Shown here piece by piece: positions 7,074 through 12,357 of a stretch of DNA of 12,357 bases. How positions within the stretch are numbered: the stretch's first letter is position 1; each line of letters begins with the position of its first letter. Under the pieces are notes generated by a model, which was given only the letters and a program-made list of their open reading frames with translations, ran no database searches and had not been told where the DNA came from. This DNA comes from an uncultured Lachnospiraceae bacterium (lineage in GTDB: Bacteria; Bacillota; Clostridia; Lachnospirales; Lachnospiraceae): positions 1 to 12,357 of the forward strand of contig CAJUPF010000082.1 of the NCBI GenBank assembly GCA_910588565.1, written 5' to 3'. A program made the translations under genes and the position numbers.

Positions 7074-7982
7074 ATGACAAAAGTAGTCGGAGTCCGGTTT
7101 CGCAATACCGGCAAAATATATTATTTTGGGCCGGGAAAATATGATATCGAAGCCGGAGACCATGTAATCGTGGAAACTGCCCGCGGCGTGGAGATGGGAA
7201 ATGTCGTATTAGGTCCAAGGGAAGTGGAAGACGATAAAATTGTACAGCCGCTGAAAATGATTATCCGTCTGGCGACAGAAGCGGATGAAAAAACAGTTGC
7301 CAGAAACCGGGTAAAGGAAAAAGAAGCGTTTCAGATCTGTCTGGAAAAGATCGCGAAACATGGACTGGATATGAAGCTTGTGGAAGCGGAGTATACATTT
7401 GATAACAATAAACTTTTATTCTATTTTACGGCGGATGGGCGGATTGATTTCAGGGAACTGGTAAAGGATCTTGCCGCGGTATTCCGTACCAGGATTGAGC
7501 TGCGCCAGATTGGCGTAAGGGATGAGACAAAGATTTTAGGCGGTGTTGGTATCTGTGGAAGGGGTCTGTGCTGTCATACGTATTTGTCAGAATTTGCCCC
7601 GGTATCGATTAAAATGGCGAAAGAGCAGAATCTTTCCTTAAATCCTACCAAAATATCCGGTGTATGCGGCAGACTGATGTGCTGCCTGAAAAATGAGCAG
7701 GAAACGTATGAATATTTAAACAGCAGGCTTCCGGGTATTGGAGATACTGTGACGACGCCGGACGGACAGAAGGCTGTGGTACAGAGTGTAAATGTTCTGC
7801 GCCAGCTGGTCAAAGTGATTGTGGAAGTAGAAGACGCGAAGGAAGCGAGAGAATATAAAGTAAAAGAACTGAAATTCAGGCCCAGGCGCAGAAAAGATGT
7901 GAAGCTTTCCGCTGAAGAATTAAAGGAACTGGGAGCGTTGGAAGATCGTGGAGGAAAATCAAAAATTGACGATGGAAAATAA
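7074..7982 (+). CDS. ricT: RicT (YaaT), PSP1-domain Fe-S protein of the Ric complex
   Basis: This 302-residue PSP1-domain protein is the orthologue of B. subtilis YaaT/RicT. There it joins RicA (YmcA) and RicF (YlbF) in a complex carrying Fe-S clusters that assists RNase Y in mRNA maturation and affects sporulation, competence and biofilm formation. The cysteine signature is visible: GICGRGLCCHTY gives Cys161, Cys166 and Cys167, and GVCGRLMCC gives Cys198, Cys203 and Cys204. The domain starts at KVVGVRFRNTGKIYYF. The C-terminal tail is highly charged and probably disordered. It starts one base after the holB stop with GGAG in the holB end as ribosome site. No ricA or ricF is in the window. 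Confidence 0.93.
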   Translation: MTKVVGVRFRNTGKIYYFGPGKYDIEAGDHVIVETARGVEMGNVVLGPREVEDDKIVQPLKMIIRLATEADEKTVARNRVKEKEAFQICLEKIAKHGLDMKLVEAEYTFDNNKLLFYFTADGRIDFRELVKDLAAVFRTRIELRQIGVRDETKILGGVGICGRGLCCHTYLSEFAPVSIKMAKEQNLSLNPTKISGVCGRLMCCLKNEQETYEYLNSRLPGIGDTVTTPDGQKAVVQSVNVLRQLVKVIVEVEDAKEAREYKVKELKFRPRRRKDVKLSAEELKELGALEDRGGKSKIDDGK

Positions 7983-8709
7983 TCTGAAACCAGAAGAACG
8001 TTTGGATGAATTACATCGGAATGGTTATGTTATTATCCAAAATCCGAAGAAATTCTGTTTTGGCATGGATGCAGTGCTGCTTTCAGGATTTGCAAAAGTA
8101 AAACAGGGAGAGCTGGCGTTGGATCTTGGAACGGGGACAGGCATTATACCGATTCTTTTGGAGGCCAAGACAGAAGGGGAGCATTTTACCGGGCTGGAAA
8201 TTCAGGAAGAAAGCGCTGATATGGCAGCCCGGAGCGTGGCGCTGAACCAGTTAGAGGATCGGATTACAATTGTAACCGGAGATATGAAAGATGCTTCTGC
8301 TTTGTTTGGAGCATCTTCTTTTGATGTTATTACAACAAATCCTCCTTATATGATTGGAAATCATGGGATTTCTTCTGAAAATAGGGCAAAGGCCATTGCA
8401 AGGCATGAAATACTCTGCACGCTGGAGGATGTGCTTGCGGAAAGCGCGAAGCTTTTGCGTCCGAAGGGCAGATTTTATATGGTACACAGACCGTTTCGGC
8501 TGGCGGAAATTATGAGTAAAATGACAGCCTGCGGTTTGGAGCCAAAGCGGATGCAGCTGGTGTATCCGTTTGTGGATAAGGAGCCGAATATGGTGCTGAT
8601 TGAGGGATTACGAGGGGGGAATTCCAGGCTTTATGTGGAAAAACCTTTGATTGTGTATCAGAGGCCAGGGGTCTATACGGATGAGATTTACGAGATTTAT
8701 GGGTATTAA
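7948..8709 (+). CDS. trmN6: tRNA1(Val) (adenine(37)-N6)-methyltransferase, TrmN6/YabB family
   Basis: This SAM-dependent methyltransferase (253 residues from the upstream start) is of the YfiC/TrmN6 group, which methylates N6 of A37 in tRNA. It shows the N-terminal ELHRNGYVIIQNPKKFCFGMDAVLLS region, SAM motif I DLGTGTG (59-65), acidic motif II LEIQE, and the amino-methyltransferase signature NPPY (131-134). In B. subtilis yabB lies in the same operon. The start is uncertain. GTG 7948 overlaps ricT by 35 bases and lacks a clear ribosome site. TTG 7966 has GGAGGA ten bases before it. ATG 7972 gives a family-like MENNLKPEERLDEL start. Any of these removes at most eight residues. Confidence 0.88.
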   Translation: MEENQKLTMENNLKPEERLDELHRNGYVIIQNPKKFCFGMDAVLLSGFAKVKQGELALDLGTGTGIIPILLEAKTEGEHFTGLEIQEESADMAARSVALNQLEDRITIVTGDMKDASALFGASSFDVITTNPPYMIGNHGISSENRAKAIARHEILCTLEDVLAESAKLLRPKGRFYMVHRPFRLAEIMSKMTACGLEPKRMQLVYPFVDKEPNMVLIEGLRGGNSRLYVEKPLIVYQRPGVYTDEIYEIYGY

Positions 8710-8756
8710 AGGCTCATTGTCTCTGAACTTGCTGCAAAGTAGATATGGATAAATTT

Positions 8757-8762
8757 AGGAGG
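8757..8762 (+). promoter_or_regulatory. Consensus ribosome-binding site fixing the rsmI GTG start
   Basis: A perfect AGGAGG stands seven bases before the GTG at 8770. This makes GTG the start even though an out-of-frame ATG occurs at 8765. Confidence 0.7.
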
Positions 8763-8769
8763 AAATGAC

Positions 8770-9606
8770 GTGGGGAACAGGTTATATTTATGTGCGACAC
8801 CGATTGGGAATCTGGAGGATATTACGCTGCGGGCACTGCGGGTACTGAAAGAAGTGGATTTGATTGCTGCCGAGGATACGCGCAATTCCCTGCGGCTTTT
8901 GAACCATTTTGAAATTAAGACACCGATGACAAGTTATCATGAGTTTAATAAAATTGAGAAGGCTTACTGGCTTGTGGATCAGATGAAGGCAGGAAAAGAG
9001 GTTGCGTTGATTACGGACGCCGGGACGCCTGGAATCTCCGATCCGGGGGAAGAGCTGGTGCGGATTTGCTATGAAGAGGGGATTGAAGTAACGGCTTTGC
9101 CGGGAGCGGCTGCTTGTGTGACTGCGCTTACAGTTTCAGGGCAGAAGACGAGACGGTTTTCGTTTGAGGCGTTTCTGCCAAGGGATAAGAAGGAGAGGCG
9201 AGAAGTTTTAAAGGAGATGGAGCGGGATACAAGGACGTTGGTGATTTATGAAGCGCCGCATCATCTGCTGGGGACGCTGCGGGATTTGTATGAGGCGCTT
9301 GGAGACCGCTCTGTAACTGTCTGCCGGGAACTGACAAAGAAATTTGAAGAGAAGCGGAAGATGACATTGGAAGAGGCAGTGCAGCATTATGAGAAAGCGG
9401 AAATTCGCGGGGAATTTGTATTGGTGCTTGAAGGGAAGAACAGGGAGGAGATTTTAGCGGAGCAGAGGCGGTCATGGGAAGAAGTTTCACTGGAAGAGCA
9501 TATGGCGGTTTATGAGAAGCAGGGGATGGACAGGAAGACGGCTATGAAGGCAGTGGCAAAGGACAGGGGGATTTCAAAAAGGGGGGTTTATCAGGGGCTT
9601 TTGTAG
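8770..9606 (+). CDS. rsmI: 16S rRNA (cytidine(1402)-2'-O)-methyltransferase RsmI
   Basis: This 278-residue tetrapyrrole-methylase-fold enzyme 2'-O-methylates C1402 in the decoding centre of 16S rRNA using SAM. The family motifs appear in order: ATPIGNLEDITLRA (9-22), AEDTRNS (34-40), SYHEFN (55-60), ITDAGTPGISDPG (81-93), PGAAA (111-115), FEAFLPR (122-128) and YEAPHHL, where the common form is YEAPHRL. Length is normal. It is the equivalent of B. subtilis yabC and closes the operon, 60 bases after trmN6. No intrinsic terminator with a T run is evident right after it; a palindrome without a T tract follows. Confidence 0.95.
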   Translation: MGNRLYLCATPIGNLEDITLRALRVLKEVDLIAAEDTRNSLRLLNHFEIKTPMTSYHEFNKIEKAYWLVDQMKAGKEVALITDAGTPGISDPGEELVRICYEEGIEVTALPGAAACVTALTVSGQKTRRFSFEAFLPRDKKERREVLKEMERDTRTLVIYEAPHHLLGTLRDLYEALGDRSVTVCRELTKKFEEKRKMTLEEAVQHYEKAEIRGEFVLVLEGKNREEILAEQRRSWEEVSLEEHMAVYEKQGMDRKTAMKAVAKDRGISKRGVYQGLL

Positions 9607-9629
9607 AAGGCGTATCTGTTTTCAGTTAC

Positions 9630-9676
9630 GGGCAGCCATCCATTTAAAATTGCCTGACAGCAAGAGACGGCTGCCC
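9630..9676. repeat. 47-bp structured palindrome related to the element at 1852-1898
   Basis: GGGCAGCC (9630-9637) is perfectly inverted as GGCTGCCC (9669-9676). Inside lie CCATTTAAA (9640-9648) and a small hairpin TTGC/GCAA (9650-9653 with 9660-9663). The same layout and the same CCATTTAAA occur in the core of the upstream element, which is also 47 bp but has a different outer stem sequence. It sits between the convergent ends of rsmI and the DUF885 gene. With no T tract on either side it is a poor terminator on either strand. Confidence 0.5.
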
Positions 9677-9739
9677 TAAAGCAGTGGAGTGGATATCAAA
9701 TTCGGTATCTTATATCTGCTGGTATTTTTTGCTCCGGCG

Positions 9740-11542
9740 TTATGTGTTTGTTGTTTGCTCGGCAGTATAAAAATCCCGCAGATATTTTTTTAATAAGGAA
9801 AACGGTGCAGGCCCGATCCGAATAACAGCCTGATGGAATGCCCGGTCGGAATAGGTATCGCCCAGTTCATTTTTTGCATATTCTTTTAATTCCAGAAATT
9901 CCAGGTATCCTATATAGTATTTTAAATAATGGGCAGGTTCTTCAACGACAAGTTCGTAGATGTTCTGTATTACATCGCCATCTGTAATATTGTATCCATA
10001 TAAAAATGCGGCAGTGTCTGCAAGTTTCCATCCATCATAATGAATTGCCATATCAATTGTTGCATAAAGGCTTAGCAGAGCGGATTGGTTTCGCATAAGC
10101 ATTTCCGCAAGTTCATCGGAAAGCCCGGCATATTGATAAGACAGCATCTCCACATAGGTTGCCCAGCCTTCAACGTAACCGGGATAATTAAACAGAGCCC
10201 GTACAGGCGCAAGTCCGGCCTGGTAAGATCCGGTGGTCTGATAAAGGTGGCCGGGATAACCTTCATGCGCAAGGGTTGTGAAAAGCTGGATGCCGGAATA
10301 CTGGCTGCTTTGGTTGATGTAAATAACGTTATGGCTGATATCGTCAATTGGCGCGGTCAGATAAAATGCAGGCGCAAGAGTTTCTTCCAGGGAAGGATGG
10401 ACATAGTTTACTTCACAGGAATCGTTCGCAGCCGGGTAAAAATCAGCCTGAATGGCTTCTGACAAGTGGGCTAACATTTCTTTTGGATCGTGAAAGGCAA
10501 GTTCCTGGCTGTTGTCTGTCAGCAGCTTGGGGTTCTGAATAAGCAGTGTATGTAGCGCTGTCATATCCAGATTGCGCTGGCGTTCGGTACATTGTTTTAA
10601 TTCCACAACTGTTTTGTCTGAGCCGGTGTAATTGTGGACAAGATACTCATAATAGGCTTTTCCTTGTGGAAAATAGCACAAGCCGGCGTCGTTAGTTCCG
10701 GAATTTTTTAATTCTGACAAAGTTTCCGCGAGTGTTCCATAAGCCGGAATCACAGAATTTTCTATCAGAGACTGATTTTGTTGTTTATAGGTTTCTTTTT
10801 TTTCCTCAGATAAATCCTGCATGGCGTCTATGCGGGTGTTAAATGTATCAATCAGATAATTTTCTTCTGGATTTTCCTGAAACGTATGGCAGGCTTCTAT
10901 TACAGTTTCTGCGGCATAGTCCGGCATAAACAGCCCCTCTTTGGATTTTTCCCGCTCGAACAGTGCGATCTGCTGAAAATAGTGTTCGATACAGGTAAGC
11001 AGCGAAAGGTAGTCCGTAACATCGGAAGGCTGGTAAAAAGCATATTCCGCCAGCAAAACCGGAAGTTCGGACTGGGTTCCGGTTGTGGGACGCAGAGGTT
11101 CATTGTAATAATAGAGCGGCGCAAGGCGCAGGCTGTCGTTACAATAATCATTCAGGATATCCCAGGTAAGCTGCTGTTTGGTAGTTAATGCGTCGTACTC
11201 AAATTCAGAAAGGGCGGCAGAGATATTTTCTGTCATTGCTATGGAGGCTTCCCGGTTTTCTTTAGAAAGGGAGCCTAAGGATATTTTATGGCTTTTGATG
11301 CCGTAATCTTTGGGATTTGTCAGGGTGTAGTGCAGGTTTATGGTATTTTCCTTCATTTCCTGGACGAACAGATCGTTGGTGTATGCATCAAAAGAATGCT
11401 GTTCTTTTAGCATGGAAATGGAGGAAAAGATACCGGGAGACGATCCGTTTAAGGAAAGGAAATGCCCTCCGATGATAAGGAAAAGGCATATAAAAATGAG
11501 GCTTATAAAGCCTGCTGGAAGTTTCTTTTTGAACTTCTGCAT
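9740..11542 (-). CDS. Membrane-anchored DUF885 protein, predicted zinc metallopeptidase
   Basis: This 600-residue protein begins with a basic stretch and a hydrophobic helix (about residues 10-32), so it is exported and either anchored or secreted. The rest is a mostly helical DUF885 domain. The metal site is visible as HEGYPGH (426-432), a variant of HExxH-type zinc motifs, followed by EGWATYVE (458-465), whose first Glu is a plausible third ligand. A catalytic role as a peptidase is inferred from these residues; substrates are unknown. ATG 11542 is preferred over the adjacent in-frame TTG 11545 because AGGAG lies eight bases before the ATG. The gene stands alone, convergent with rsmI and divergent from spmA. 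The 168-base divergent gap shows no promoter that I can call with confidence. Confidence 0.85.
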   Translation of the reverse strand: MQKFKKKLPAGFISLIFICLFLIIGGHFLSLNGSSPGIFSSISMLKEQHSFDAYTNDLFVQEMKENTINLHYTLTNPKDYGIKSHKISLGSLSKENREASIAMTENISAALSEFEYDALTTKQQLTWDILNDYCNDSLRLAPLYYYNEPLRPTTGTQSELPVLLAEYAFYQPSDVTDYLSLLTCIEHYFQQIALFEREKSKEGLFMPDYAAETVIEACHTFQENPEENYLIDTFNTRIDAMQDLSEEKKETYKQQNQSLIENSVIPAYGTLAETLSELKNSGTNDAGLCYFPQGKAYYEYLVHNYTGSDKTVVELKQCTERQRNLDMTALHTLLIQNPKLLTDNSQELAFHDPKEMLAHLSEAIQADFYPAANDSCEVNYVHPSLEETLAPAFYLTAPIDDISHNVIYINQSSQYSGIQLFTTLAHEGYPGHLYQTTGSYQAGLAPVRALFNYPGYVEGWATYVEMLSYQYAGLSDELAEMLMRNQSALLSLYATIDMAIHYDGWKLADTAAFLYGYNITDGDVIQNIYELVVEEPAHYLKYYIGYLEFLELKEYAKNELGDTYSDRAFHQAVIRIGPAPFSLLKKYLRDFYTAEQTTNT

Positions 11543-11713
11543 CAAAGCAGCTCCTGTGAGGTTGTTTTTTGAAATATATGAGGAAAAGCCTGCGTTTATG
11601 AAAAGAATTTCAGCACAGGCTCCGTCATACGGCAGTATTTGGGCGCATAATATTGGAAAAAAGCGTAACTATGGGGCACGGGCTGATTAGTTACAAAAAG
11701 GAAACGTGGCAGT

Positions 11714-12049
11714 ATGAATTATTTATGGGGATGTATGATTTTAGTTGGAGTTATTTTTGCCGCTTTTAACGGGACTCTGCCGGAGGTGACAGAAGCGGCT
11801 GTGGATTCCGCAAAGGAAGCTGTAAAGCTTTGTATTACCATGATGGGAGTTATGTCTTTCTGGGTGGGAATTATGCGGATAGCGGAGCGTGCGGGGATTA
11901 TGGACGGAGCGGCGAAGAAGCTTATGCCGTTTTTGAAATTTCTGTTTCCTGGAATACCAAAAGAGCATCCGGCGAACCGGTATATTGCCGCAAATATGAT
12001 TGCTAATGTCTTTGGGCTGGGGTGGGCGGCTACGCCGGCGGGGCTTTGA
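11714..12049 (+). CDS. spmA: Spore maturation protein A, interrupted N-terminal fragment
   Basis: Residues 1-110 match the first half of SpmA, a nucleoside-recognition (Gate) family membrane protein needed with SpmB for spore core dehydration. An N-terminal hydrophobic helix (MNYLWGCMILVGVIFAAFNG) is visible. It is followed by KEAVKLCITMMGVMSFWVGIMRIAERAGIM and by the conserved segment ending ATPAGL. Full-length SpmA is about 195-200 residues and continues with KAM after this point. Here a TGA stop follows Leu111 directly, and the downstream bases are AT-rich and non-coding. The reading frame is therefore broken by inserted DNA. AAGGA lies 11 bases before the ATG. No spmB is seen before the window ends. 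Confidence 0.85.
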   Translation: MNYLWGCMILVGVIFAAFNGTLPEVTEAAVDSAKEAVKLCITMMGVMSFWVGIMRIAERAGIMDGAAKKLMPFLKFLFPGIPKEHPANRYIAANMIANVFGLGWAATPAGL

Positions 12050-12357
12050 GTTATTATAATGACAGGTTGAAAAATCCATTGAGAAATCAAGGGTTTCCGC
12101 CGAATTTAGTCCTAATGAAAAAATGTAGTTTTGCATCAAAGCATTTCTGATTTTTCATTTGGACGGCGCCGATTCAAAAGAAAATAGGAAGAAATGTCAG
12201 TAATGTAACTCAAAGTGCCTGAAAGCAATGAGTTACTGGTTTTAGTATAGCATAAGTCCAGCTAAGAAATGTCAATAGGTAAAATGAAAAATGCTCAAGA
12301 AATTTGTTACTATTCACAGTCGATTTAAAATTATAAACACCAGTAGACCAAGGGATT
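12047..12357. mobile_element. Inserted non-coding DNA interrupting spmA, with imperfect inverted repeats
   Basis: This stretch begins exactly where spmA coding stops and contains no credible gene. TGAGTTATTATAATGACA (12047-12064) and TGTCAGTAATGTAACTCA (12195-12212) are 14/18 inverted repeats. Including three spmA-side bases, CTTTGAGTTA pairs perfectly with TAACTCAAAG. This suggests a roughly 170-bp miniature element. Right after it, CTG AAA GCA ATG (12219-12230) encodes LKAM, the residues expected next in SpmA, but coding stops again. A further TGAGTTAC (12229-12236) and a second copy of AAGAAATGTCARTA (12189-12202, 12264-12277) suggest nested or degenerate copies. The remainder to 12357 is unassigned and the far end of the insertion is outside the window. 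Confidence 0.45.

Noticed and set aside
9630..9730. Intrinsic terminator for rsmI
   Set aside because: The GGGCAGCC palindrome has a 31-base loop and is followed by TAAAGCAG, not T. The T run at about 9725 is not preceded by a good stem.
11546..11713. SigE/SigG-like sporulation promoter (CATAATAT region) upstream of spmA
   Set aside because: Only the -10-like part is suggestive. No matching -35 at the right spacing could be defended by eye.
12244..12275. Minus-strand promoter TTGACA ... TATACT in the inserted DNA
   Set aside because: The spacing is 20 bases to TATACT and 15 to TATGCT, neither close to 17, and no minus-strand gene follows within the inserted DNA.
1..12357. CRISPR array, prophage or defence system
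   Set aside because: No regularly spaced repeats, integrase, phage structural, toxin-antitoxin or defence-type genes are present. All intact ORFs belong to housekeeping or DUF885 families.

Overview
The window looks like a chromosomal segment of a low-to-moderate GC Firmicute of class Clostridia, most likely a Lachnospiraceae-type gut anaerobe. The reasons are the Firmicute housekeeping genes ricT, yaaR and rsmI, a spore-maturation gene (spmA), AGGAGG-type ribosome sites with frequent GTG/TTG starts, and a tRNA-Lys without an encoded CCA. The species assignment is inference; no search was run.

Layout. (1) 1-104: 3' part of tRNA-Lys(CTT) with its own terminator. (2) 144-794: HAD-family phosphatase, plus strand. 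(3) 1036-1674: trmB, minus strand. (4) 1675-1994: divergent intergenic region with a vegetative-type promoter followed by a 142-bp palindromic element (1821-1962) that has 14-bp perfect terminal inverted repeats and 8-bp flanking direct repeats. (5) 1995-9606: a plus-strand run of D-Ala-D-Ala carboxypeptidase, Orn/Lys/Arg decarboxylase, a guanylate-kinase-like protein, yaaR, holB, ricT, trmN6 and rsmI. From the decarboxylase onward this matches the Bacillus subtilis yaaO-tmk-yaaQ-yaaR-holB-yaaT-yabA-yabB-yazA-yabC order, but a divergent guanylate-kinase-like gene stands where tmk would be, and yaaQ/darA, yabA and yazA are absent. (6) 9607-9739: a second structured palindrome related to part of the first. 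(7) 9740-11542: membrane-anchored DUF885 predicted metallopeptidase, minus strand. (8) 11714-12049: N-terminal half of spmA, cut off by foreign non-coding DNA (12047-12357) that carries its own inverted repeats.

Function. The central operon combines clamp loading (HolB), mRNA maturation (RicT, partner of RNase Y in B. subtilis), tRNA and rRNA methylation (TrmN6, RsmI), amino-acid decarboxylation and nucleotide-kinase-like activity. It has an internal extended -10 promoter at 4889-4897. The least ordinary features are non-coding: two palindromes with a shared CCATTTAAA core and covarying stems, and the inverted-repeat insertion that interrupts spmA. No CRISPR array, defence system, integrase or transposase gene is visible.
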